From Bacillota bacterium (GTDB lineage: Bacteria > Bacillota > Bacilli > Calditerricolales > Calditerricolaceae), in assembly GCA_017577925.1 (NCBI GenBank), contig PKQU01000036.1, forward strand, positions 1 through 12,691: a stretch of DNA of 12,691 nucleotides. Reading direction: 5' to 3'. Shown here piece after piece: positions 1-6,088 of the stretch. Each line of letters starts with the position of its first letter. Position 1 is the first letter of the stretch. A model generated the notes under the pieces. That model made no database searches, was not told where the DNA came from, and saw nothing but the letters and a program-made list of their open reading frames with translations. The translations under genes were made by a program, and so were the position numbers.

Positions 1-16
1 TTGCCCCAACCCCACG

Positions 17-937
17 TTACACCAACACCGAATCGGTGCGGTACACCCGCACGTAGCGCTCGAAATCCCAGCGGGACAGAAACCGGCTCGCCGCCTGTAC
101 GCCCGCCTGGTACAGGTTCTCCTTGTCCGCATCGGTCAAGTCAAACTGCGTGGTGCGGATGCCGCAGTCGGAGATGAAAATGGTGCGGACGGCGTCAGCC
201 TTCTCGACATGCCGCTTGTCGTGGGCTTCGAGCATCGTGTAGATGAGCGCCTTGACGTAGGACACGGGCCCGGTGATGGTGCGCGCCTGCCCCTCATGCT
301 TCGCCACCATGCGGAAGCCAAAGGTCGGCCACCGCGGCCGGCCTTTGACGTCAAACAACCACACGGGAAAATTGCTGAGCAGGCCGCCATCGACAAACAC
401 GATGCGCCGGCGGCCGGTGGTGAGGATCACCGGATCAAAGGCAAAGGGCAGGCTGCCGCTCATCCGCACGGCGCGGGCAACGGGAAAGCGTTGCGGATCG
501 ACGCCGTACTGTGGAAGGTCGTCCGGTAGCACCACCACCCGACCGTTGGTAATATCTGAAGCCACCAAACGCAACTTGCCCGCCGGCAGATCGCCAAAGG
601 TAACCACCCCCTTTTGCTTGAGCGTCCGGTACGTCCATGCCTCCAGGTACTGTCCGGTATACAGGCCAAGGCGACGCCAGAAGCGCAGGGCCACACCGAT
701 GCGCCCCCACCGGTGCCATACCGTGGGCGCCTTCAAGCTGGGGAAAGAAAATTCTTTCAAAAGATTCTGCATCTCTTGTGCCTGGTACCCGGCGGCCAAC
801 AGGGCGGCCACCAATCCTCCACCCGACGTGCCGGCCACCCGTTCCCATGTGTATCCGTTTCGCTCCAGCTCCGCCACAGCTCCCACAAAGCCGATGGCCT
901 TCACCCCGCCACCCTCAAACACCGCGTCTGCGCGCAT
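17..937 (-). CDS. yqhO: Patatin-like phospholipase family protein (YqhO-like)
   Basis: Predicted serine acyl hydrolase of the patatin family, 306 aa, probably acting on lipid acyl esters; the real substrate is unknown. Visible motifs are the glycine-rich oxyanion loop FEGGGVKAIGF (about residues 7-17), the nucleophile elbow GTSGG (Ser38 in GxSxG) and the catalytic Asp in FVDGG (Asp183), so the Ser-Asp dyad is intact. There is no signal peptide or clear membrane segment, so it is probably cytoplasmic. I chose the ATG at 937 because the family typically begins a few residues before the GGG loop and a G-rich Shine-Dalgarno stretch (about 942-949) lies just upstream. A TTG six codons earlier is possible but would put that stretch inside the gene. 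It follows mntR by 27 nt on the same strand, the same order as mntR-yqhO in Bacillus subtilis. The mntR terminator lies between them, so expression may depend on read-through. Confidence 0.88.
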   Translation of the reverse strand: MRADAVFEGGGVKAIGFVGAVAELERNGYTWERVAGTSGGGLVAALLAAGYQAQEMQNLLKEFSFPSLKAPTVWHRWGRIGVALRFWRRLGLYTGQYLEAWTYRTLKQKGVVTFGDLPAGKLRLVASDITNGRVVVLPDDLPQYGVDPQRFPVARAVRMSGSLPFAFDPVILTTGRRRIVFVDGGLLSNFPVWLFDVKGRPRWPTFGFRMVAKHEGQARTITGPVSYVKALIYTMLEAHDKRHVEKADAVRTIFISDCGIRTTQFDLTDADKENLYQAGVQAASRFLSRWDFERYVRVYRTDSVLV

Positions 938-953
938 ACGCCTCCCCCCTGGC

Positions 954-989
954 AAAAAAACCCGTCAGCCTTCGAGGCTCGACGGGTTT
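954..989 (-). terminator. Intrinsic terminator of mntR, overlapping its stop codon
   Basis: Read on the minus strand, a stem of about 13 bp with one bulged base (arms 981-989 plus 976-979 and 967-970 plus 958-966, loop 971-975) is followed by seven T (954-960). The mntR stop (965-967) lies inside the distal arm, so the last codons of mntR form the proximal arm. The hairpin ends directly before the ribosome binding site of the patatin-like gene. Confidence 0.85.
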
Positions 990-1432
990 GCTTCGCCCGA
1001 GTCCATCTCCTGCTCGTCCGCTTCCTTGAGCCGGCGCAATTCCTGGATTCGCTCGGGATTTGCTTTGAAGTACTGCACAAGGTAGCCGATGCAGGTGATG
1101 GAATCCCAGCTGAGGTGATGTTCAATCCCTTCGACATCGGCGTAGATCTGGTCCTCATTGACGCCGATGATGCGCAGGAATTCCTCGAGAAGCGCGTGGC
1201 GGTCAACCAGGCGCTTGCCGATCTTCCGCCCCTTGGGCGTCAGCACGAGGCCGCGGTATTTCTCGTAGACGAGGTATTTGCGCTGGTCCAGCTTTTGCAC
1301 CATCTTGGTGACCGACGAGGGATGCACTTCCAACGCCTCGGCGATGTCGGACACACGGGCGTATCCCTTCTCCTCAATCAGGCGGTAAATGCGTTCCAGG
1401 TAGTCTTCCATGCTGGGCGTCGGCACGATCAT
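965..1432 (-). CDS. mntR: Manganese-responsive transcriptional regulator MntR (DtxR family)
   Basis: DtxR-family metalloregulator, 155 aa, which in Bacillus represses Mn(II) uptake genes when manganese is sufficient. The sequence is very close to B. subtilis MntR throughout. It has an N-terminal winged helix with SMEDYLERIY and HPSSVTKMVQKL (about 35-48), then a dimerisation and metal-binding half with EGIEHHLSWDSI. The Mn ligands known for the family are all present: Asp10, Glu13, His79, Glu101, Glu104 and His105, in B. subtilis numbering 8, 11, 77, 99, 102 and 103. Asp at the first site marks MntR rather than an iron-type DtxR/IdeR. The protein is about 13 residues longer than the B. subtilis one, with an acidic tail whose codons form the terminator stem. 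The ATG at 1432 has GAGGAA seven bases upstream. Its own promoter is seen at 1470-1498. No MntR-regulated transporter is in the window. Confidence 0.97.
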   Translation of the reverse strand: MIVPTPSMEDYLERIYRLIEEKGYARVSDIAEALEVHPSSVTKMVQKLDQRKYLVYEKYRGLVLTPKGRKIGKRLVDRHALLEEFLRIIGVNEDQIYADVEGIEHHLSWDSITCIGYLVQYFKANPERIQELRRLKEADEQEMDSGEANPSSLEG

Positions 1433-1469
1433 CCCTCACTTCCTCGCCGGTCTTGCTACACGCAAATCG

Positions 1470-1498
1470 ATCATAGCGGTTTTTCTTGCAAACATCAA
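1470..1498 (-). promoter_or_regulatory. Predicted sigma-A promoter of mntR
   Basis: On the minus strand, TTGATG (1493-1498), a 17-bp spacer and TATGAT (1470-1475): four of six and five of six matches to the sigma-A consensus at ideal spacing. The start site would be near 1463, about 30 nt before the mntR start codon. The rest of the gap between the macrodomain gene and mntR (1499-1629) shows nothing else I can name. Confidence 0.7.
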
Positions 1499-1629
1499 CC
1501 CGTTCACCAAATTGTACCCAAACCCGCCTTGTCATGCTCGCGATCCGCGCGCATTCCTCCGGCGTCGCCGCCGTCGAGACGTCGCCGTTTCTCCCATGTT
1601 TATGCACGCCACCGCATCGTTCGCGCGCT

Positions 1630-2196
1630 TCATTTCGTTGGCGGGAACAACCGCGCCAGCGCGTCGCGATACGCGGCAAAGTCGTTGGCCGAAAAGAGCA
1701 CCATGCACACCTCGTCAAAAGCGTCGGGATGCGCCGCCACAAAGTCGGCGATGGCCTTCAGGGCGATCGGCGCCGCCCGGTCGATGGGGAACCGGTAGGC
1801 GCCGGTGCTGATCGACGGGAAGGCCACCGTCCGCGCCCCGCAGGCGATAGCCTGCCGCAGGCTGTTTTGGTACGCCCGGCGAAGCGTTTCGTCTTCCCCC
1901 GCCGTGCCTCCCTGCCAGATGGGACCCACGGCGTGAATGACGTGCCGCGCCGGAAGGTTGCCACCGCTCGTCACCACCGCCTCCCCCGGCGGGCACTCAC
2001 CTTGCCGTTCGCGAATCGCGCGGCATTCCTCGGCAATCACCGGTCCGCCGGCACGGTGGATGGCCCCGTCGACCCCGCCTCCGCCGGCAAGATGGCGATT
2101 GGCGGCATTGACAATCGCGTCCACCGCCTGCTGGGTGATATCGCCCTGGACGAGGCGGAGCACCGTCTTGCCAATCTGCACCTGCTCCATCTCCAT
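1630..2196 (-). CDS. Macrodomain protein, ADP-ribose / O-acetyl-ADP-ribose hydrolase type
   Basis: Stand-alone macrodomain of 188 aa, near the usual length for the YmdB/MacroD-like group. Family members bind ADP-ribose and many remove the acyl group of O-acetyl-ADP-ribose or mono-ADP-ribose from proteins. Visible motifs are the N-terminal VQGDIT (16-21), NAAN (30-33) followed by LAGGGGVDGAIHRAGG (36-51), the first ligand loop with the Asp of the active class, and PSISTGAYRFP (127-137), the second ligand loop. All residues expected of a ligand-binding member are present, but which ADP-ribose derivative it acts on cannot be read from the sequence. The ATG at 2196 has GAGGAA six bases upstream; a second in-frame ATG at 2190 is less well placed. 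It lies downstream of codY on the same strand, separated by the codY terminator, and a weak promoter of its own is possible. Confidence 0.93.
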   Translation of the reverse strand: MEMEQVQIGKTVLRLVQGDITQQAVDAIVNAANRHLAGGGGVDGAIHRAGGPVIAEECRAIRERQGECPPGEAVVTSGGNLPARHVIHAVGPIWQGGTAGEDETLRRAYQNSLRQAIACGARTVAFPSISTGAYRFPIDRAAPIALKAIADFVAAHPDAFDEVCMVLFSANDFAAYRDALARLFPPTK

Positions 2197-2228
2197 CCCC
2201 CGTTCCTCATGTGGCCTTTTCTCCTTTT

Positions 2229-2257
2229 ATCATAGCGAAAGGGGCAGCCGCTAAAAA
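2229..2257 (-). promoter_or_regulatory. Possible promoter of the macrodomain gene
   Basis: On the minus strand, TATGAT (2229-2234) is a good -10. The hexamer 17 bp upstream, TTTTTA (2252-2257), is only a three-of-six match and lies inside the T tract of the codY terminator. The -10 is convincing, the -35 is not. Confidence 0.4.
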
Positions 2258-2287
2258 ACCTCTGTTCCGCCAGAGGGAACAGAGGTT
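2253..2287 (-). terminator. Intrinsic terminator of codY
   Basis: A perfect 12-bp inverted repeat (arms 2276-2287 and 2257-2268, 7-nt loop 2269-2275). On the minus strand it is followed by a run of T (2253-2258), and it starts 11 nt after the codY stop. It separates codY from the macrodomain gene. Confidence 0.92.
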
Positions 2288-2298
2288 GGACCACCGCG

Positions 2299-3084
2299 TC
2301 ACGAGACGGACATCTTCAGCTTTTTCAGTTCCGGCAGCAGTTTCTCGTTCAAGATGCGGATGTAGGTGCCCTTCATGCCCAGGGAGCGCGATTCGATGAC
2401 CCCCGCGCTTTCCAGCTTGCGCAGGGCATTGACAATCACCGAGCGGGTGATGCCGGCGCGATCGGCAATCTTGCTGGCAACAAGGAACCCTTCCTTACCC
2501 TCCAGCTCCTCGAAGATGTGCTCCACGGCGGCCAGCTCGCTGTAGGAAAGGGTCTCCAGGGCCAGCTGGACCATGGCCCGGCTGCGCGCCTCTTCCTCAA
2601 TTTTCTCCGCCCGCTCGCGCAAGATCTCTGTCCCGACTACCGTCGCCCCATACTCGGCGAGGATGAGGTCATCCTCCGTAAACGGTTGGCTGATCCGCCC
2701 CAAAACGAGTACCCCCAGGTGGTCACCGCCGCCGACAATGGGCACGATCGTCGTCCAGCCTTCCGAAATCACGTCGCGCAGCTCCACGGGGAAGACGGTC
2801 AGTTCATGCGCAATGGGGATGTTGGGCGTCGTCTCCTCCACCTTCATCGCCTTGCGCACGTACTCTTCCGGAAACTGCCGTTCCTCCAGCATGCGGCGCA
2901 GGCGCTCGTTGTCGATTTCCTGGGCAATCGCATATCCGAGCATCTTCCCTGTCCGGTTCAGCACGAACACGTTGGCCGACAGCACGTCGCGCAGCACGTC
3001 AGCCATCTCCATAAAGTTGACGGGATGCCCTCCGGTTTTTTGGAGCAAACGGTTAATTTTGCGTGTTTTCTGGAGCAAGCTCAT
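2299..3084 (-). CDS. codY: GTP-sensing global transcriptional regulator CodY
   Basis: CodY, 261 aa (B. subtilis 259), the Firmicutes regulator that binds branched-chain amino acids and GTP and controls amino-acid uptake and synthesis and stationary-phase genes. The N-terminal GAF domain (about 1-155) keeps the ligand region RRMLEERQFPEEY (62-74) and FPVELRD (98-104). The C-terminal winged helix is almost identical to B. subtilis over ASKIADRAGITRSVIVNA (203-220) and ESAGVIESRSLGMKGTYI (225-242). The ATG at 3084 is chosen because it gives the family N-terminus MSLLQKTRKIN and has GGAGG 12 nt upstream. The reading frame stays open for 34 more codons, but those overlap the promoter and CodY box. 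CodY is often encoded after codV/xerC, clpQ/hslV and clpY/hslU. Here it stands alone between nrdJ and a macrodomain gene, with its own terminator. Confidence 0.98.
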   Translation of the reverse strand: MSLLQKTRKINRLLQKTGGHPVNFMEMADVLRDVLSANVFVLNRTGKMLGYAIAQEIDNERLRRMLEERQFPEEYVRKAMKVEETTPNIPIAHELTVFPVELRDVISEGWTTIVPIVGGGDHLGVLVLGRISQPFTEDDLILAEYGATVVGTEILRERAEKIEEEARSRAMVQLALETLSYSELAAVEHIFEELEGKEGFLVASKIADRAGITRSVIVNALRKLESAGVIESRSLGMKGTYIRILNEKLLPELKKLKMSVS

Positions 3085-3108
3085 CTTCCACTTCAACCTC
3101 CATGAATG

Positions 3109-3123
3109 AATTTCCAGAAACAT
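3109..3123. promoter_or_regulatory. CodY box in the codY promoter (probable autoregulation)
   Basis: AATTTCCAGAAACAT matches the published CodY consensus AATTTTCWGAAAATT at 12 of 15 positions. It lies just downstream of the predicted -10 (3124-3129), covering the expected transcription start near 3117, a position suited to repression. The match is seen directly; binding is inferred. Confidence 0.65.
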
Positions 3124-3152
3124 CTCATAACCTGTTTTTAGCATTATGACCA
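3124..3152 (-). promoter_or_regulatory. Predicted codY promoter
   Basis: On the minus strand, TGGTCA (3147-3152), a 17-bp spacer and TATGAG (3124-3129): four of six matches at each hexamer. CATAAT at 3143-3148 is an alternative -10 without a clear -35. The nrdJ terminator immediately upstream (3177-3211) implies that codY needs a promoter here. Confidence 0.45.
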
Positions 3153-3176
3153 TTTTGCTTCGTTTACATTCCACAC

Positions 3177-3211
3177 AAAACGGCACCTGACGGCAACGCC
3201 ATCAGATGCCG
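3177..3211 (-). terminator. Intrinsic terminator of nrdJ
   Basis: A near-perfect stem of about 14 bp (3181-3211) with a small loop. Its two mismatches as plus-strand RNA become G-U pairs when read on the minus strand. Four T then a T/G mix follow (3180 downward). It begins 13 nt after the nrdJ stop. Confidence 0.85.
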
Positions 3212-3224
3212 GATTGCGCCACAT

Positions 3225-5789
3225 TCAGTTGCACTTGGCGTAGCCGCAGGCCACGCAGCGCTTGCATCCTTCTTCAGCGATCAGCGCCGCCGCGCCGCAC
3301 TCGGGGCAAAGGTCGGCTTCCACGGCCAGATCGCCGTCTTCGTCGCGCACAGGCGCGTATCCGGCATAGCCGGTGGCTTCCTCTCCCGCGTTGCTGCTTT
3401 CCTCGGCTGCCTCCTCCGCCGTGCCGCTGAGGTGCAACTCGAGGGCCTTGGCCACGGCGTCGGGGATCGACTCGACGCGGTTGGGCCCGAAGCCGACGGC
3501 ACCGGATCCGCCGATGCCCTTCAAGTGCTTGATCAGGAGGCGCGCCTTGTTGCCGTCGGGGAGCTCCCCAAAGCGCAAAAACAGCGTCGACACACGGCCA
3601 AGGGCCTCCGACATGGCAAAGACGTCGCTGCCGGCTTTGCCGACGTTGACAATCACCTCAAAGGGTTTGCCGTCGACGTCGTTAATCGTGATGTACGCCT
3701 TGCCGAGGGGCGTGTTCATCTTGTACGTCGCCCCGCGCAGCACCTTCGGTCGACGGCGGTACGCTTTGACATCGCCTGTGCCGCCGGCGGCCGCACCCTT
3801 CTCTTCCTTCGCCTTGTCGTCCTTCTTCTTCGTGTGCAGCACCTGGGCGTCGCGGCTGCCGTCGCGGTAAATGGTCACGCCCTTGCAACCAAGGTCGTAG
3901 GCCAGCTCGTACAGCTTCTTTGTCTCCTCAATGGTGAAGTCGGCCGGGGCGTTGGCCGTCTTGGAAATGGAGCTGTCCACCCACTTTTGGATGGCCGCCT
4001 GCACGCGGATGTGGTCCTCCGCCGTCAGGTCCATCGCCGTCACGAAGTAGTCGGGCAGCGGTTCGCCCGGGTGCTGATCCATCCATTCCTTGGCGATGGG
4101 CACGTACTGTTTGTCGAAACCGAGGCGGCTCTGCCGGTAGTACTCGAAGGCGTAGAAGGGCTCGATGCCCGTCGACGTGCCGACCATCGTCCCCGTCGAA
4201 CCGGTCGGGGCCTGGGTCAACAGCGTCACGTTGCGGATGCCGCGGGTGCGGATGGCCTCCTTCACGTCGTCCTCAAACTGCTGGACGAAGCGGCTCTGCA
4301 GGAACTTCTCGGCGTCGAATTTGGGGAAGGGCCCCTTCTCGGCGGCGATCTCCGTCGACGCGAGGTACGCCTCTCGGGCAATGAAGTGGTACAGCTTGTC
4401 CAGGAACGCGAGGCACTCCTCGCTGCCGTAGCGGATCTTCAGGCGGATGAGCATCTCCGCCAGGCCCATCGTGCCCAGGCCGACGCGCCGCTCGCCCTTC
4501 TGGTTCTCCTCGTTCTCCTTGAAGTGGTACGGGGTGATGTCGATGACGTTGTCAAGGAAGCGCACGGCGTAGCGAACGCACTCCCCGAGGGCCTCCCAGT
4601 CCACCTCGCCATCCTTCACAAACTTGGCCAGGTTGATGTGGCCGAGGTTGCACACGCCCCACGCCGGCAGGCCCTGTTCACCGCATGGGTTGGTGCATAT
4701 GATCGGGTTGTAGTACCAGCTGTTCGACATCTTGTTGTAATAGTCGATAAACACGACCCCCGGCTCGGCGCTGCGCCAGGCCGACTCGATGATTGTATGC
4801 CACACGTCGCGGGCGCGCACCGTCTTGTACACCTGGATCGGCTTGCCGAGAGCCTTCCATTTCTCCAGGTTGCCGTCCCACACCTCGTCGTAGTCGGGGT
4901 CGGACGTGTCGGGGAAGACCAGATGCCACTCCTTGTCTTCCTTCACCGCCTGCATGAAGGCGTCGCTGATGCAGACGGACAGGTTGGCGTTCGTGAGCAG
5001 GCCCATCTGCGTCTTGACGGTGATGAACTCGAGAAGATCGGGATGCCAGTCGTTAAGCATGAGCATGAGCGCGCCGCGGCGCGACCCGCCCTGTTCGATG
5101 AGACCGGTGGTGTAGCTGAACAGGCCGCCCCACGACACGGCGCCGCTCGAGGAACCGTTGACGCCGCGCACAAGGGCCCGGCGCGGGCGTAGCGACGACA
5201 GGTTGATGCCCACACCGCCCCCGCGGGACATGATCTCCGTCATCTGCGTCAGCGTCTCCATGATCCCGCCTCGGGAGTCCTTCGGCGAGGGCAGCACATA
5301 GCAGTTGAACAGGGTCAGCTCCTCCGTCACCCCGGCGCCGGCCAGGATGCGCCCGCCGGGCACCATCTTCCAGTCGTCGAGAAGGTAGCGGAACTTCTCC
5401 TCCCACTCGGCACGCTTTTCCGGCGCCTCGGCGGCGGCAACGGCCTTGGCGATGCGGTCCCACATCTGATCGGGCGTCGTCTCCAGCGGCTTGACCAGTT
5501 TCTCCTTGTCGACAACGATTTCCTGGCCGCTGCGAAGGCGTACGCGAACCTGCTCGCGCACGACGCCCCTGACCGCGTCCCCCGTCAGGCCCACCTCGAT
5601 CACTTCGCCCACTTCTTTTTGCGGAAAGCGCGGGTCGTCCTTTGTCAGCACAAGCACCGTATCGCCCGGTTCGAGCCGTTCCGGCTTCAAATCCTTGCGC
5701 GCGTAGCGGTCGAGGAAGATTTTCTCGCTCAGCCCTTCCAGGCGAACCGTCTTGCGCTCGAATTTCCGCGTCAGCGTGCTCTTCTCCAT
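3225..5789 (-). CDS. nrdJ: Adenosylcobalamin-dependent (class II) ribonucleotide reductase NrdJ
   Basis: Class II ribonucleotide reductase, 854 aa, which makes deoxyribonucleotides using adenosylcobalamin to generate the thiyl radical, so it needs no oxygen-dependent radical subunit. Visible active-site elements are FNCYVLPS (Cys163, redox cysteine), TNPCGEQ (Asn367, Cys369 thiyl, Glu371), VCNLG (Cys380, partner cysteine, 11 residues on as in Thermotoga NrdJ) and the phosphate loop APTGSTGTM (527-535). A Lys/Glu-rich linker (about 653-680) leads to a conserved C-terminal module (about 680-785) and a terminal cysteine cluster with C828, C831, C842, C845, C848 and C853. That cluster is zinc-ribbon-like and may also carry the reducing thiols. 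Residues about 41-100 look like a small beta-rich insert. The ATG at 5789 has GGAGG eight bases upstream. The open frame continues to a GTG at 5990, but that lies in the promoter. Paired NrdR boxes precede the gene. Confidence 0.97.
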   Translation of the reverse strand: MEKSTLTRKFERKTVRLEGLSEKIFLDRYARKDLKPERLEPGDTVLVLTKDDPRFPQKEVGEVIEVGLTGDAVRGVVREQVRVRLRSGQEIVVDKEKLVKPLETTPDQMWDRIAKAVAAAEAPEKRAEWEEKFRYLLDDWKMVPGGRILAGAGVTEELTLFNCYVLPSPKDSRGGIMETLTQMTEIMSRGGGVGINLSSLRPRRALVRGVNGSSSGAVSWGGLFSYTTGLIEQGGSRRGALMLMLNDWHPDLLEFITVKTQMGLLTNANLSVCISDAFMQAVKEDKEWHLVFPDTSDPDYDEVWDGNLEKWKALGKPIQVYKTVRARDVWHTIIESAWRSAEPGVVFIDYYNKMSNSWYYNPIICTNPCGEQGLPAWGVCNLGHINLAKFVKDGEVDWEALGECVRYAVRFLDNVIDITPYHFKENEENQKGERRVGLGTMGLAEMLIRLKIRYGSEECLAFLDKLYHFIAREAYLASTEIAAEKGPFPKFDAEKFLQSRFVQQFEDDVKEAIRTRGIRNVTLLTQAPTGSTGTMVGTSTGIEPFYAFEYYRQSRLGFDKQYVPIAKEWMDQHPGEPLPDYFVTAMDLTAEDHIRVQAAIQKWVDSSISKTANAPADFTIEETKKLYELAYDLGCKGVTIYRDGSRDAQVLHTKKKDDKAKEEKGAAAGGTGDVKAYRRRPKVLRGATYKMNTPLGKAYITINDVDGKPFEVIVNVGKAGSDVFAMSEALGRVSTLFLRFGELPDGNKARLLIKHLKGIGGSGAVGFGPNRVESIPDAVAKALELHLSGTAEEAAEESSNAGEEATGYAGYAPVRDEDGDLAVEADLCPECGAAALIAEEGCKRCVACGYAKCN

Positions 5790-5951
5790 GCGGGCACCCT
5801 CCAGGATCAAGATAATGACCGGGTCGGCACCGGTCGGTGATAGGGGTTCCGTGTGGCGGTGCGGATTTCCCCGATCGGTAATACCGTCCCCCGCCCCCTC
5901 GCCGACCGTGCGGAAAGGAGGGGGCAGGACAAGCTTATCACACCCTCCCCC
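5790..5951 (-). other. Long G-rich 5' leader of nrdJ
   Basis: If transcription starts near 5952, nrdJ has a leader of about 160 nt. It is unusually G/C-rich and contains local inverted repeats such as CGGTATTACCG (minus strand, about 5875-5885) and GGAGGG/CCCTCC pairs. The family ribosome binding site GGAGG is at 5798-5802. I could not fold it into a known riboswitch. No gene is seen here on either strand. Confidence 0.4.
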
Positions 5952-5954
5952 AAC

Positions 5955-5970
5955 AATCAATATATTGGGG
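5955..5970. promoter_or_regulatory. NrdR box 1 (promoter-proximal to nrdJ)
   Basis: The core CAATATATTG (5958-5967) is a perfect match to the palindromic heart of the NrdR consensus acaCwAtATaTwGtgt; the outer bases are degenerate. It overlaps the predicted nrdJ -10 and is paired with a second box 16 bp away, the spacing typical of NrdR operators. Confidence 0.75.
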
Positions 5971-5987
5971 TGTTTAATATTTTTCGA
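5959..5987 (-). promoter_or_regulatory. Predicted nrdJ promoter, overlapped by NrdR boxes
   Basis: On the minus strand, TCGAAA (5982-5987), a 17-bp spacer and TATATT (5959-5964): four of six and five of six matches. The -10 lies inside NrdR box 1 and the -35 abuts box 2, so bound NrdR would block RNA polymerase. Confidence 0.5.
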
Positions 5988-6002
5988 CACTACATCTTGT
6001 GC
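5987..6002. promoter_or_regulatory. NrdR box 2
   Basis: ACACTACATCTTGTGC matches the 16-bp NrdR consensus acaCwAtATaTwGtgt at 13 positions, including both outer ACA/TGT ends. Box starts are 32 bp apart, about three helical turns, with a 16-bp gap as in characterised tandem NrdR sites. Confidence 0.75.
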
Positions 6003-6014
6003 AGACCCACCACC

Positions 6015-6043
6015 TTGGCGGCCTCAACGATCCCCAGTATAAT
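6015..6043 (+). promoter_or_regulatory. Predicted sigma-A promoter of dat
   Basis: TTGGCG (6015-6020), a 17-bp spacer and a perfect TATAAT (6038-6043). The start site is expected near 6050, about 40 nt before dat. It runs divergently from the nrdJ promoter, 12 bp beyond NrdR box 2. Confidence 0.75.
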
Positions 6044-6072
6044 GGGACTATCCACAGTTTGCCAAGCCATTG

Positions 6073-6079
6073 AAAGGAG
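6073..6079 (+). promoter_or_regulatory. Ribosome binding site of dat, favouring a TTG start
   Basis: AAAGGAG abuts the ATG at 6080 with no spacer but stands nine bases before the in-frame TTG at 6089. Spacing therefore favours initiation at TTG. Confidence 0.65.
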
Positions 6080-6088
6080 ATGAAGCCG

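Noticed and set aside
1532..1597. Minus-strand micro-ORF encoding an Arg-rich 21-residue peptide before mntR
   Set aside because: No ribosome binding site, repetitive CGN codons in G+C-rich spacer, and it lies upstream of the mntR promoter.
3085..3186. N-terminal extension of CodY by 34 codons
   Set aside because: It covers the promoter, the CodY box and part of the nrdJ terminator; the family N-terminus begins at 3084.
3432..5192. Plus-strand open frame of 586 codons opposite nrdJ
   Set aside because: It is antisense to a clearly real class II reductase, has no family motif or ribosome site, and reflects the G+C codon pattern that keeps the opposite frame open.
5790..5951. Cobalamin riboswitch before nrdJ
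   Set aside because: Fragments such as GAAATCC recall the conserved core, but the rest of the core and the B12-box are not recognisable.
5790..5990. N-terminal extension of NrdJ to the GTG at 5990
   Set aside because: The extra 67 residues lie over the NrdR boxes and promoter and lack similarity to the family; the ATG at 5789 has an excellent ribosome site.
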